The translations under genes were made by a program, and so were the position numbers. A stretch of 64,000 nt of DNA from Corynebacterium xerosis NBRC 16721 = ATCC 373 (lineage in GTDB: Bacteria; Actinomycetota; Actinomycetes; Mycobacteriales; Mycobacteriaceae): the NCBI RefSeq assembly GCF_001552415.1, contig NZ_BCRD01000001.1:611225-675224 (forward strand), in the 5' to 3' direction. The notes beneath the pieces were generated by a model. That model searched no databases and was not told the origin of the DNA. It saw nothing but the letters and a program-made list of their open reading frames with translations. Shown in pieces: positions 30,217 through 39,383 of the stretch; position 1 is the stretch's first letter; each line of letters begins with the position of its first letter.

Positions 30217-31515
30217 ATGCAAACCATGACCAATACCAAGATCGCGGTCGGCGCTCTCGCCGCCGCCTCTCTTTTCCTGGCCGCCTGCTCCACTGACCCG
30301 TCGTCGTCGGAAAGCGATGCCGGCACCGACTCGAGCACCACCCCGTCCGCGGCGACGCCCGCGGTGACCACCGCCACGACGGCGGCCGAGGCCCCTGAAT
30401 CCCGCTCCGCCGAGCCCCGCCTGGCCATCAGCCACGACGGCGGCGTGATGGTCCTCGACGCCGGCGACCTGGGCAAGGGGGAGGCCCCGAAGGTGCTGGC
30501 CGATCTGCCCGCCGAGGGGTACCTGCGCCTGAGCCCGGCCGGAGACGGCCGCCACGTGTTCGTGTCCACCGACGCCGGTTTCCGGGCCCTGGATCTTGGC
30601 TCCTACTCCAAGCCGCACGGCGACCACTCGCACCACTACGCCGGCGACCCGCTGTTCACCGGCTTCGAGGTCGCGGCGGAGAAGCCGGGCCACGTCGTCG
30701 CGGCTGACGACAAGGCGGTGCTTTTCGACGACGAGACCGGCGACGTCACCACCCTGCGGCTGACCGGCATGGACGCCATCGATCACTTCCGCGTACCCGC
30801 CCACCACGGCATCGCGGTGCTCGGCGAGGACGGGACGTACATGGTCACCATCGCCGACGCCGACGGCAAGCGCACCGGCGTCGCCCAGGTCGACGCCGAC
30901 GGCAAGGAGCTCAAGCGCTTCGAGGAGTGCCCCGGCGCGCACGGCGCCGAGGAAACCGCCGCCGGCGTCTTCGTCGGTTGCGCGGACGGCGGCCTGGTCT
31001 ATCGCGACGGCGAGGTGACGAAGGTCAAGTCGCCCAACGCGTACGGCCGCATCGGCAACCAGGCCGGTTCCACCGAGTCGAAGTACGTCCTCGGCGACTA
31101 CAAGTCGGATGAGAAGGCCGCCGAGAACGACGAGCTGGAGCGCCCCGAGAAGGTCTCCATCATCGACGCCGAAACCGGTGAGCTGAAGCTCGTCGACCTG
31201 GGCACGTCCTACACGTTCCGTTCGCTGGGCATGAACGACGACGGCCTGGCCGTGGTGCTGGGCACCGACGGCAAGCTGCACCTCATCGACGCGGAGCAGG
31301 CGAAGGTGGTCAAGACCATCGACGTCATCGACGCCTGGGAGGAGTCCGAGGAGTGGCAGGACCCGCGCCCGGCGCTGGCCGTCGAGGGCGACGTCGCCTA
31401 CGTCACCGATCCCGCCACCAAGAAGGTCCACGTGGTCGACCTGAAGGGGGAGGCGAAGACCCTCACCGCCGACCTGCCGGAGACCCCGGACGAGCTGCTG
31501 GCGACGCAGGGGTAG
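30217..31515 (+). CDS. AztD-like zinc-binding lipoprotein (beta-propeller)
   Basis: 432 residues (429 from the second ATG at 30226). The signal peptide ends in LAAC, so it is a lipoprotein. A Ser/Thr-rich linker of about 50 residues follows. The remainder has repeated blade-like strands (GGVMVLDAGD, GRHVFVSTDAGFRALDL, KLHLIDAEQAKVVKTIDV, KVHVVDLKGEAKTL) and the histidine-rich KPHGDHSHHYAGDP near 125, a likely zinc site. This matches the periplasmic zinc chaperone AztD, which loads the AztABC importer. No AztABC gene is in the window. The upstream Zur-like box supports a zinc role. Family assignment is from pattern, not a search. Confidence 0.65.
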   Translation: MQTMTNTKIAVGALAAASLFLAACSTDPSSSESDAGTDSSTTPSAATPAVTTATTAAEAPESRSAEPRLAISHDGGVMVLDAGDLGKGEAPKVLADLPAEGYLRLSPAGDGRHVFVSTDAGFRALDLGSYSKPHGDHSHHYAGDPLFTGFEVAAEKPGHVVAADDKAVLFDDETGDVTTLRLTGMDAIDHFRVPAHHGIAVLGEDGTYMVTIADADGKRTGVAQVDADGKELKRFEECPGAHGAEETAAGVFVGCADGGLVYRDGEVTKVKSPNAYGRIGNQAGSTESKYVLGDYKSDEKAAENDELERPEKVSIIDAETGELKLVDLGTSYTFRSLGMNDDGLAVVLGTDGKLHLIDAEQAKVVKTIDVIDAWEESEEWQDPRPALAVEGDVAYVTDPATKKVHVVDLKGEAKTLTADLPETPDELLATQG

Positions 31516-31587
31516 CGGCTTCGCCCGCCGCCGACAGGGGTGCGGCCGCGGGCGAGGTCCGGCGGGGAACTCGGTACCCTCGGGGGC

Positions 31588-32073
31588 ATGAACCTTCATC
31601 CCCTGATCGCCGAGTTCGAGTTCCTCATCGGCACGTGGAAGGGCCCCGGTCGCGGCCACTACCCGACCATCGACTCCTTCCGGTACAACGAGACGCTGAC
31701 CTTCGCGTCGATCCCCGGCAAGCCTTTCCTGCGCTACGAGCAGAAGACGGCCGGGGCCGAGAGTCGGCCGATGCACACCGAATGCGGCTTCTTCCGGCCG
31801 CTCGGAGACGGCCGCGTCGAATTCATCCTGGCCCAGCCCACCGGCCAGACCGAGGTGCTCGAGGGGCGGGTCGAGGCCGGTGCGGACGGTGAACTGAGCA
31901 TCGTCATGGACCAATCGACCGTGGTGAACTCCGGCACCGCCAAGCAGGTCGACGCCACCGCCCGGACCTGGGTGCTCGACGCCGGCCGCACGGAACTGGT
32001 CACCGAGTTCGGCATGGCCGCCGTCGGCCAGCCGATGCAGCAGCATCTGGTGAGCGAGCTGCTCAAGCAATAG
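31588..32073 (+). CDS. Nitrobindin-like heme protein (peroxynitrite isomerase family)
   Basis: 161 residues. The nitrobindin beta-barrel opening LIGTWKGPGRGHYPTIDSF is near residue 11, followed by alternating strands. A histidine in GQPMQQHLVSEL near the C-terminus is the expected heme ligand. Mycobacterial members bind ferric heme and convert peroxynitrite to nitrate, a cytosolic detoxification role. Start ATG 31588 follows a TACCCT -10 (31575-31580) with 7 nt; an upstream ATG at 31540 is in frame but inside promoter DNA. Confidence 0.85.
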   Translation: MNLHPLIAEFEFLIGTWKGPGRGHYPTIDSFRYNETLTFASIPGKPFLRYEQKTAGAESRPMHTECGFFRPLGDGRVEFILAQPTGQTEVLEGRVEAGADGELSIVMDQSTVVNSGTAKQVDATARTWVLDAGRTELVTEFGMAAVGQPMQQHLVSELLKQ

Positions 32074-32127
32074 CCGCGTGCGGCGAACGGGTGTGCGAAG
32101 GTGGCCGGGCGCTTGTAGGCTGTGTTC

Positions 32128-34242
32128 ATGGCCTTCGCAGCAGAACAACCGGTCGTCGCCCATTCCGAGTTTCGGCCCGTCGGGGAGATCGAGCGCGCCG
32201 GCGGCGACTTCGAGGTCATCAGCGACTTCGAACCGTCCGGCGACCAGCCCCAGGCCATCGCAGAGCTGTCCGAGCGCCTGACCCGGGGGGAGCGGGAAGT
32301 GGTGCTCATGGGCGCCACCGGCACCGGCAAGTCGGCGACGGCGGCGTGGCTGATCGAGAAGATGCAGCGGCCCACGCTGGTCATGGCACCGAACAAGACG
32401 CTGGCCGCCCAGCTGGCCAACGAACTGTCCTCGCTGCTGCCGAACAACGCCGTCGAGTACTTCGTCAGCTACTACGACTACTACCAACCCGAGGCGTACA
32501 TCGCGCAGACGGACACCTTCATCGAGAAGGACTCGTCCATCAACGAAGACGTCGAGCGCCTGCGCCACTCCGCGACGTCGGCGCTGCTGTCGCGGCGCGA
32601 CGTGGTCGTCGTCAGCTCCGTGTCCTGCATCTACGGCCTGGGTACCCCGCAGTCCTACCTCGACCGGTCGGCGATGCTGCGCACCGGCGAAGAAGTCGAC
32701 CGCGACGAGTTCCTGCGCATGCTCGTCGACATCCAGTACGCCCGCAACGACATCGCCTTCACCCGCGGCACCTTCCGCGTCAAGGGCGACGTCGTCGACA
32801 TCATCCCCGCCTACGAGGAACTGGCCGTGCGCGTCGAGTTCTTCGGCGACGAGATCGATTCCCTCTACTACCTCAATCCGGTGACGGGCGACGTCGTCAA
32901 GCAAGTCGAGGAACTCCGGATCTTCCCGGCGACCCACTACGTCGCGGGGCCGGAGCGCATGGAGCGCGCCATCGAGGAGATCAAGATGGAGCTGACCGAG
33001 CGGCTGGCGGATTTCGAGAATCGCGGCAAGCTGCTCGAGGCGCAGCGGCTGCGCATGCGCACCGAATACGACCTGGAGATGATCCAGCAGGTCGGGTTCT
33101 GCTCCGGCATCGAGAACTACTCGCGGCACATCGACGGGCGCGCGGCGGGGTCGGCGCCGGCGACGTTGATCGACTATTTCCCGGAGGACTTCCTCACCAT
33201 CATCGACGAGTCGCACGTCACCGTGCCGCAGATCGGCGGCATGTTCGAGGGTGACGCGTCGCGCAAGCGCAACCTCGTCGAGTTCGGGTTCCGCCTGCCG
33301 TCGGCGCTGGACAACCGACCGCTGACGTTCGACGAGTTCGATGCGCGCGTCGGCCAGGTGGTGTTCATGTCGGCGACGCCGGGCCCGTACGAACTGGGGC
33401 AAACCGGGGGAGAAGTCGTCGAGCAGGTCATCCGCCCCACCGGCCTGGTGGACCCGAAGGTGGTGGTCAAGCCCACGCAGGGGCAGATCGACGACCTCAT
33501 CCACGAGATCCGGTTGCGCGAGGAAAAGGGCGAGCGCGCGCTGGTGACCACCCTGACCAAGAAGATGGCAGAGGATCTCACCGACTACCTGCTGGAAAAC
33601 GGCATCCGCGTCCGCTACATGCACTCCGACGTGGACACCCTCAAGCGCGTCGAGCTGCTGCGCCAGCTGCGGTTGGGCGACTACGACGTGCTGGTGGGCA
33701 TCAACCTGCTGCGCGAGGGCCTCGACCTGCCGGAAGTGTCGCTGGTCGCGATCCTCGACGCCGACAAGGAGGGGTTCCTGCGGTCGACGACGTCGCTGAT
33801 CCAGACCATCGGCCGCGCGGCGCGAAACGTCTCCGGCGAGGTGCACATGTACGCCGACTCCATCACCGATTCGATGGCGCGGGCGATCGAGGAAACCGAG
33901 CGTCGCCGCGAAAAGCAGATCGCCTACAACACCGAGCACGGCATCGATCCGCAGCCGCTTCGCAAGAAGATCGCCGACATCCTCGATCAGGTCCATGAGA
34001 ATCAGGCCGAAGTCGGCGATGGGGTGGGCAGCGATGCGGCGGCGGTGGACGCGGTGCTGGCGGAGCGCGCGACCGTCGAGGGCATGCCCAAGGCGCAGCT
34101 GCAGAAGCTCATCGACGACATGACCGCTCAAATGGGTGCCGCAGCGCGCGAATTGAAATTCGAGCTCGCCGGGCGGCTGCGCGACGAGATCTACGACTTG
34201 AAGAAGGAGCTGCGCGGAATGGAGGAGGCGGGGCTGGAGTAG
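32128..34242 (+). CDS. uvrB: UvrABC excinuclease subunit B
   Basis: 704 residues. Walker A is [15 protein letters not shown] near 62, the damage-probing beta-hairpin region is [13 protein letters not shown] near 115, and [13 protein letters not shown] and [15 protein letters not shown] are the later helicase motifs. The C-terminal UVR domain is near 660-695 ([20 protein letters not shown]). It verifies damage and positions UvrC. Start ATG 32128 follows TAGGCT (32116-32121) with 6 nt, so it is likely leaderless. Two dispersed-motif-like bases lie in it at 32892-32902 (DVVKQ codons). Confidence 0.97.
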   Translation: MAFAAEQPVVAHSEFRPVGEIERAGGDFEVISDFEPSGDQPQAIAELSERLTRGEREVVLMGATGTGKSATAAWLIEKMQRPTLVMAPNKTLAAQLANELSSLLPNNAVEYFVSYYDYYQPEAYIAQTDTFIEKDSSINEDVERLRHSATSALLSRRDVVVVSSVSCIYGLGTPQSYLDRSAMLRTGEEVDRDEFLRMLVDIQYARNDIAFTRGTFRVKGDVVDIIPAYEELAVRVEFFGDEIDSLYYLNPVTGDVVKQVEELRIFPATHYVAGPERMERAIEEIKMELTERLADFENRGKLLEAQRLRMRTEYDLEMIQQVGFCSGIENYSRHIDGRAAGSAPATLIDYFPEDFLTIIDESHVTVPQIGGMFEGDASRKRNLVEFGFRLPSALDNRPLTFDEFDARVGQVVFMSATPGPYELGQTGGEVVEQVIRPTGLVDPKVVVKPTQGQIDDLIHEIRLREEKGERALVTTLTKKMAEDLTDYLLENGIRVRYMHSDVDTLKRVELLRQLRLGDYDVLVGINLLREGLDLPEVSLVAILDADKEGFLRSTTSLIQTIGRAARNVSGEVHMYADSITDSMARAIEETERRREKQIAYNTEHGIDPQPLRKKIADILDQVHENQAEVGDGVGSDAAAVDAVLAERATVEGMPKAQLQKLIDDMTAQMGAAARELKFELAGRLRDEIYDLKKELRGMEEAGLE
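32892..32902 (-). repeat. Dispersed motif core in uvrB, GCTTGACGACG
   Basis: It is encoded by conserved-type Asp-Val-Val-Lys codons, so coding constraint may explain it. Confidence 0.25.
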
Positions 34243-34551
34243 CGGGGACCGAAGCGGTGGACGCGACGGTGCCCGGGACCGTGCCTTGGACCGTGCCTTG
34301 GAGGGTGCTCGGGACCGTTTCCGTGGTGGGCGGCATCTTTCCCGGCGAACGGGGTTAGTGACGGGGGATACTTTTCTGCGCCCTTGAGATGCGCGTCACA
34401 ATTGGCCGCATCCGTGATGACATGCGCAGATGTTGATTTTTCAGTGAATCGTCATTCGCACTTGCATGGAAACCCCCGGTCGAACCCCCTCGGATTTTGC
34501 TAGGGTTGGGCGAACGTTAATCACAACCGAGCTTTGCGGAAGGCAGTTTTC
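34243..34551. other. Intergenic region upstream of the universal stress gene
   Basis: About 310 bp. Bases 34268-34318 hold a degenerate tandem repeat around GGACCGTGCCTT. The second half is AT-richer and ends in TTTTGCTAGGGT (34495-34506), a good -10, with a leader of about 40 nt that carries GGAAGG 9 nt before the start. No gene was seen. Confidence 0.5.
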
Positions 34552-34992
34552 ATGAGCGCTTACCAGACCATCGTCGTCGGCACCGACGGCTCGAAGTCCT
34601 CGCTTCTGGCAGTGGAGCGCGCCGCGGCGATTGCGGCCGCGTTCGACGCGACCCTGGTCATCGGCTGCGCGTACTACGAGAACCAGGACGCCGCCTCCTC
34701 CACGCTGCGCCAGGACTCCGTCCAGGTCCTCGGCGACGATCCCGCCCAGCAGAACCTCGACACCGCCAAGGCCGCCGCCGAGGCCGCCGGCGCCACCAAG
34801 GTCGAGACCGAGATCAAGGCCGGTTCCCCGGTGGAGGCCCTCATGGCACTGGTCAACGACCGCAAGGCCGACCTCCTCGTCGTGGGCAACCGCGGCATCA
34901 ACTCCCTGACCGGCCGTCTGCTGGGCTCGGTGCCGGCCGACGTCGCGCGCCAGTCCGACTGCGACGTGATGATCGTCCACACCGTCGCGTAA
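34552..34992 (+). CDS. Universal stress protein, UspA family
   Basis: 146 residues, one Usp domain. The start of the fold is TIVVGTDGSKSSLLAVERA. The ATP-binding signature is VVGNRGINSLTGRLLGSVP near 110-128, so it should be an ATP-binding class member. Members help cells survive stasis and redox or respiratory stress, in the cytosol. The start ATG 34552 has GGAAGG 9 nt upstream and a TAGGGT -10 at 34501-34506. It is a single-gene unit facing the convergent HelR gene. Confidence 0.9.
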   Translation: MSAYQTIVVGTDGSKSSLLAVERAAAIAAAFDATLVIGCAYYENQDAASSTLRQDSVQVLGDDPAQQNLDTAKAAAEAAGATKVETEIKAGSPVEALMALVNDRKADLLVVGNRGINSLTGRLLGSVPADVARQSDCDVMIVHTVA

Positions 34993-35079
34993 CGCTGTAG
35001 CCGCTTCCGCCGTTTCTGCGGCGCAGTCGCCGAACCCCGCCGTCCATCCGTGGCCGGCGGGGTTTTCGCGTGCCGTGAC

Positions 35080-37395
35080 TCAGCCCGCCGGGGCGATCTC
35101 CGGCAGCGACTCCGGCTGGGCGTCGGCGACGACGGTGAGGCCCTGCGTGGCGCGGGTCAGCGCCACGTAGAGATCCTGCAGGCCCTGGGGCGACTCGGCG
35201 ACGATGGCGTCGGGGTCGACGAGGATGACCTCGTCGAATTCCAGCCCCTTCGCGTCGACGACGTCGTGGACGGAGACGTCGGCGTCGTCAAGCAAGCCCG
35301 TGACCTCCCCGAGCCGTGCCGCCGGGGCGATGACCGCGATGAGGCGCGAATCGCCGGACTGGCCGCGGGCAATGTCCACCGCACGGCCGATCGCGTCCAC
35401 GCGCACGGGCGCGCGGCCGGTCGAGCGGATCGAACGCGGCGGCTCCGCCTCCGGCGCGATGTGGGCGAGAACATCTGCCGCGACGTCCATGATCTCCGCG
35501 GGCGTGCGGTAGTTGATGGTCAGGCGGTGCAGCCGCCAGCGGTCGCCGATGATCGGGTCCAGTGCGCCGGCCCAGCTCTCCGCGCCGGCGGGCGAGCCGG
35601 TCTGGGCGATGTCGCCGACGATGGTCATCCAGCCGTTGGGCGAGCGGCGGCGCACCATCCGCCACGCCATGGCGGACAGCTCCTGGGCCTCGTCGACGAT
35701 GACGTGGCCGTAGGTCCACTCGCGGTCCCCGGCGGCGCGGTCGGCGGTGCTGCGCACGTCGCGGTCGCGGTGGCGCTCGGCTAGCGCCTCGGCGTCGATG
35801 AGGTCGTAGGCCATGAGGATCTCGGCGTCGGAGCCGTCGTCGAGCTCCTGCTGGGCAGAGCCGGTGAGGATGTCCAACGCGTCTTGCGCGTCGGCGATCT
35901 GCTCACGCCACCATTCGCGCTCGTCGCCGACGTCGGCGACGTCGCCGAGGAGCTCCGCCAGCTCGTCGAGAAGCGGTGGGTCCGACGGGCCCATCGGGGT
36001 GCCGGCCGGCCGCAGCAGGGCCGCGCGGGTGGCGTCGTCGTACTCGGCGGCGGCGGAGGCGATGCGGTCCTCGGACTCGAGCAGATCCGTGAGCAGCTCC
36101 TCCGGCGTCAGCTCCGGCCACATGTCGTCGAGGACGCCGGAAATGACGGCGTCGTCGTCGAGTTCGTCGCGCAGGTCCGCGACATCGGTCGTGGACAGCA
36201 GATTCTCGCCGCCCAGCGGGTCGGCGCCGATGCGGTCGGCGAGCAGGCGGGCCAGCGACTCCACCAGATGCTCGCGGAACAGCGGGCGCGCCAGATTGTG
36301 CGGCTTGCGGGAACGCCGGGCTCGCGTGCGGGCGGCGCGGACCATGGCCGGGGTGATGGCCAACTCGACGCCGTCGAAGGTGACGGTTTCCGCCTCTGCC
36401 AGGTCGGGCTGCCGGTCGCGCACGGCCTGGCGGAGGATGTGCGTCATCTCCTCCGAACCCTTGACCTCGCGGGTGGCCAGGGACTCCTCGCCGGTGCCGG
36501 ACACGCCGGGGTAGAGGTCCGCGATGGTGCGCAGCACCACGCCGGTCTCGCCGAGGCTGGGCAGCACCCGCGAGATGTACTCCAGGAACGTGGTGTTGGG
36601 GCCGAGGATGAGCACGCCGGTCTTCGCCAGCTGGTCGCGGTGGGTGTACAGCAGCCAGGCGACGCGGTGCAGCGCGACGGCCGTCTTGCCGGTGCCCGGG
36701 CCGCCCTGCACGACCATCGCGCCGCGGCCGGCGTCGCGGATGATCAGGTCCTGCTCGCGCTGGATCGTTTCCACGATGCCGCGCATGTGGCCGGTGCGGG
36801 CGGAGTCGATGACCTCGCGCAGCACGGCCTCGCCGCCGACGCCGTCCTCGATGCTCGCTTCGGCACCGGCACCGGCACCGTCGGCACCGGCGCCTGCGGT
36901 CGCGTCGTCCCCGGTCAGTCGCTCGTCGTCGATGGCGCGGACCGTCCGCCCGCGGGTGCGCAGGTGGCGGCGCAACGTCACGCCCTCGGGGTGCGCGGTG
37001 GTGGCCAGGTAGAACGGCCGGGCCTGCGGGGCGCGCCAGTCCATCAGCAGCGAGCGGTAGTCGTCGTCGGCGTCGGAAAGCCCCATGCGGCCGATGTAGC
37101 GCCGGTCCAGCCCGGGGGCGCCGGGGACGGGGTTGTCCGGTTCATCGTCGGCGATGTCGATGCGCCCGAACACCAGGCCCACCTCGGCGTGCCGGTAGCG
37201 CTCCAGGTTCGTCTGCAGCCGGTGGTACTCCACTTCGCGTTCGACGCGGGCCTGCGGCTCCGGGTCGTCGTCGAGCATCACCTTCCGCAGCGATTCCTGG
37301 TCGCGGCGCCGCGCGGCGTCGAGGTGCGCGTACACCTCGTCCAGATGGTCCTGCTCGGCGGGCAGATCCGGGTGCGGCACGTGCGCTCCAATCAT
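35080..37395 (-). CDS. helR: HelR/HelD-type RNA polymerase-associated ATPase
   Basis: 771 residues. Walker A is VVQGGPGTGKTAVALHR near 227, followed by LLYTHRDQL and ILGPNTTFLEYI. The Walker B region is VIVDEAQELSAMAWRM near 570, then IVGDIAQTGS and VALTRATQGL. The N-terminal coiled coil (about 10-65, charged heptads) and HAEVGLVFGRID fit HelD/HelR rather than a DNA helicase. In actinobacteria this family strips stalled RNA polymerase from DNA and raises rifampicin tolerance. A TAAACT -10 lies 27 nt upstream of the ATG. The Gly/Ala/Asp-rich stretch near 180-200 is probably a linker. Confidence 0.85.
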   Translation of the reverse strand: MIGAHVPHPDLPAEQDHLDEVYAHLDAARRRDQESLRKVMLDDDPEPQARVEREVEYHRLQTNLERYRHAEVGLVFGRIDIADDEPDNPVPGAPGLDRRYIGRMGLSDADDDYRSLLMDWRAPQARPFYLATTAHPEGVTLRRHLRTRGRTVRAIDDERLTGDDATAGAGADGAGAGAEASIEDGVGGEAVLREVIDSARTGHMRGIVETIQREQDLIIRDAGRGAMVVQGGPGTGKTAVALHRVAWLLYTHRDQLAKTGVLILGPNTTFLEYISRVLPSLGETGVVLRTIADLYPGVSGTGEESLATREVKGSEEMTHILRQAVRDRQPDLAEAETVTFDGVELAITPAMVRAARTRARRSRKPHNLARPLFREHLVESLARLLADRIGADPLGGENLLSTTDVADLRDELDDDAVISGVLDDMWPELTPEELLTDLLESEDRIASAAAEYDDATRAALLRPAGTPMGPSDPPLLDELAELLGDVADVGDEREWWREQIADAQDALDILTGSAQQELDDGSDAEILMAYDLIDAEALAERHRDRDVRSTADRAAGDREWTYGHVIVDEAQELSAMAWRMVRRRSPNGWMTIVGDIAQTGSPAGAESWAGALDPIIGDRWRLHRLTINYRTPAEIMDVAADVLAHIAPEAEPPRSIRSTGRAPVRVDAIGRAVDIARGQSGDSRLIAVIAPAARLGEVTGLLDDADVSVHDVVDAKGLEFDEVILVDPDAIVAESPQGLQDLYVALTRATQGLTVVADAQPESLPEIAPAG
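35283..35293 (-). repeat. Dispersed motif core in helR, GCTTGACGACG
   Basis: It encodes LLDDADV on the gene strand and is probably constrained by codon choice. Confidence 0.25.
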
Positions 37396-37523
37396 CTTGG
37401 CTCTCGGTGGCGGGAAGGAAACAGTTTACGGCACGGGGTTTCCCGCCCGGCCACCGCCGCGTGACGACGGGCCGATGTCACCGCGGGCGCCCGCACCCGT
37501 CGGGCACGGCCCGGAAACGCACC

Positions 37524-37559
37524 GCGGCCCCGTCACCGGGGTGCCGGTGGCGGGGCCGC
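37524..37559 (-). terminator. GC-rich hairpin downstream of the DoxX gene
   Basis: GCGGCCCCG and CGGGGCCGC pair across a loop that itself has CACCGG/CCGGTG complementarity. There is no clear T-run on the minus side, so it is called a terminator with moderate support. Confidence 0.5.
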
Positions 37560-37582
37560 ATGACTGTGCGGGCGGGCGTGGC

Positions 37583-38431
37583 CTACTTGAAGTTCTTGCG
37601 GGCCTTCTTGAGCTGCTTGCGCGCCTGCTTGCGGGACTTCTTCGTTTCCTTGGCCGCGGTGTCGGCGACGTCGGCGAAGTTGTCGCGGGCGGTGTCGGCG
37701 GCCTCGGCCAGTGACTCGCGGGCGGTTTCGGCGGCGCCGACCAGGGTGTCGCGGGCGTCCTCGGCGAAGGAGGCCAGCGAATCCTTCCAGTCGTCCTTGT
37801 TGTCGGCGACGTAGTCCTCGGCGCGGTGGTACGCGACGGCGGTCTTGTCCTGCAGGTCGGCGCCGGCGACCTGGGCCTTCTCGGCCCACTCGGCGGCGGT
37901 GCCCTTGAGCTCTTCGGCACGCTTCTCGGCCTCCGACTTGGTCGGCAGCGCCTTCTGCACCTTCTTGTTCACCTGCTTGCCGGCGTGCTCGGCGCGCCAG
38001 GCCAGACCCGGGCGGCCGGCGGTGTCGGCGGTGGCCAGGAACAGGCCGCCGAGCAGCGCGACGTCGGTGAGGAAGCCGGTCTTGCGGGCCTTGCGCTCCT
38101 TCGGGTCCTGGGTCTCCCAGAACGAGTGGCGGGCCAGGGCCGTGGGCACCTGCACGACGGCCAGGGCGGTCGCGGCGACGCGGGGGGCCTTGCCCAGTGC
38201 GTACAGGGCGCCGGCGGCGACCTTGGTGCCGGCGACGATCTGCACGGACGTCTGCGGGTTGCTGGGCAGGAAAGAGACGTACTGGGCGGGCACGACGGTG
38301 CGGAGTCGCTTGGTCACCTCGCGGGCGCCTTCGACGTGGTCCTTCTGGTTCATCAGGGTGTCCACGCCATCGGCGACGAAGACCGAGGCGAGCATCGGAC
38401 GGGCGAGCTTGCGGATCATTTTTGAGGTCAT
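37583..38431 (-). CDS. DoxX-family membrane protein with long helical C-terminus
   Basis: 282 residues. The DoxX part is residues 1-150: LARPMLASVFVADGVDTL, SVQIVAGTKVAAGALYALG, RVAATALAVVQVPTALARH and FLTDVALLGGLFLATADT form four hydrophobic segments. From about 165 the protein is Ala/Lys/Glu-rich, amphipathic and free of Pro and Gly-rich breaks, ending KKSRKQARKQLKKARKNFK; it should be a long cytosolic helix or coiled coil. Family members act in membrane redox processes, but no cofactor site is visible. AGGAG abuts the ATG at 38431, and the next in-frame ATG is at 38419. Confidence 0.78.
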   Translation of the reverse strand: MTSKMIRKLARPMLASVFVADGVDTLMNQKDHVEGAREVTKRLRTVVPAQYVSFLPSNPQTSVQIVAGTKVAAGALYALGKAPRVAATALAVVQVPTALARHSFWETQDPKERKARKTGFLTDVALLGGLFLATADTAGRPGLAWRAEHAGKQVNKKVQKALPTKSEAEKRAEELKGTAAEWAEKAQVAGADLQDKTAVAYHRAEDYVADNKDDWKDSLASFAEDARDTLVGAAETARESLAEAADTARDNFADVADTAAKETKKSRKQARKQLKKARKNFK

Positions 38432-38555
38432 CTCCTGTTTGTCGTGTGTCTCGTCTGCGGGCCGGGGCCGGTCGGCGGTGATGTCGAATCCGCGCGAGCC
38501 TGCTGCGGTGCCCTATGTATCGATCTTACGCGGGGTTGTACCGGGTGTCCGGGGT

Positions 38556-39275
38556 TTACCAGCCGCGGTTGCGCCATTCCTCCAGGTGGGGTCGCTCAGC
38601 GCCCACGGTCGTATCCGAACCGTGACCGGGATGGACCGTGGCGTCGTCGGGGTACGCGTCGAAAATGCGCTCTTCGACGTCGTGGAGCAACTGGGCGAAG
38701 TTCTCCTGGTTCGCGGTTTTGCCCACCCCTCCGGGGAAGAGGGAATCGCCGACGAAAAGGTGGATCGGGGCGTCGTCGGCGGGGGATTCCGCATTGGCGG
38801 GCTCGCCGGCGTCGAGGCCCAGGCCCACGCCGCCGCGGGTGTGGCCGCGCAGGATGAAGGACACCAGCGTCGCCCCGTCGCCGAAGGTGACGGTGTCGCC
38901 CTGGTCCAGCAGGCGGTCGGCCGGGACCTCGATGTCGGGCGCATCGAGGGAGGAGGTGAGGTGCTCGGCGCCCCACGCCTCGACCAGTTCCGCGAGCGCC
39001 TGCACGTGATCGCCGTGGGAATGGGTGGTGACGATGGTGGTCACCGTCGCCCCGGCCGCGTCGGCGAGCGCCTTCAGGTGGTCGGCTTCGTCGCAGGCGT
39101 CGATGAGCAGCGAACGCTCGGGGGCCCTGGTGTCCACGAGGAGATGGCAGTTGTTGTCCATCTCGCCGACGGAGGTCTTGTACACGTCGATGGCGCCGAC
39201 GCGCACGCGCTGGACTTCGTGGCGGGACAGGTCTCCGGTGTAGTCGTCGTTGATGGTGACGTCGTGTGCGGTCAT
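38556..39275 (-). CDS. Metallo-beta-lactamase-fold hydrolase, adjacent to uvrA
   Basis: 239 residues. The metal motif THSHGDH is near 85-91. A later histidine in RGHTRGGVG near 143, the Asp of VGDSLFPGG and a final His in HPGHG complete the site. It belongs to the glyoxalase II-like MBL proteins; the substrate is unknown. Start ATG 39275 is selected because TACCCT (39283-39288) precedes it by 7 nt; an upstream in-frame ATG at 39347 lies within the uvrA promoter. It is divergent from uvrA with about 110 bp between starts. Confidence 0.85.
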   Translation of the reverse strand: MTAHDVTINDDYTGDLSRHEVQRVRVGAIDVYKTSVGEMDNNCHLLVDTRAPERSLLIDACDEADHLKALADAAGATVTTIVTTHSHGDHVQALAELVEAWGAEHLTSSLDAPDIEVPADRLLDQGDTVTFGDGATLVSFILRGHTRGGVGLGLDAGEPANAESPADDAPIHLFVGDSLFPGGVGKTANQENFAQLLHDVEERIFDAYPDDATVHPGHGSDTTVGAERPHLEEWRNRGW

Positions 39276-39319
39276 GGCCGCCAGGGTAGCGGGGGTCGGC
39301 GGTTCCCGCCGGGTTTCTT

Positions 39320-39347
39320 TCGAACGGATGTATGAGTGATGTATCAT
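39320..39347 (+). promoter_or_regulatory. uvrA promoter with candidate LexA (SOS) box
   Basis: TCGAACGGATGTATGA (39320-39335) matches the corynebacterial SOS pattern TCGAAMANNTGTTCGA at 11 of its 14 specified positions. TATCAT at 39342-39347 would be the -10. A smaller symmetric element GATGTATCATC overlaps it. Confidence 0.5.
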
Positions 39348-39383
39348 CGCGGAGGATCAGTCCGACTAGGAAAGGTGCGCACG

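Noticed and set aside
30214..34131. 1305-codon open frame antisense to the AztD-like, nitrobindin and uvrB genes
   Set aside because: It is a shadow of well-supported plus-strand genes, with low-complexity Leu/Val/Asp/Gly/Arg composition and no start signal.
34268..34318. Tandem GGACCGTGCCTT-like units as a CRISPR or iteron array
   Set aside because: Too few units, no spacers and rapid divergence; it is treated as local low-complexity DNA.
37462..37477. GCGTGACGACGGGCCG as a motif copy
   Set aside because: Two mismatches to the consensus, one in the core; not distinguishable from chance in GC-rich intergenic DNA.
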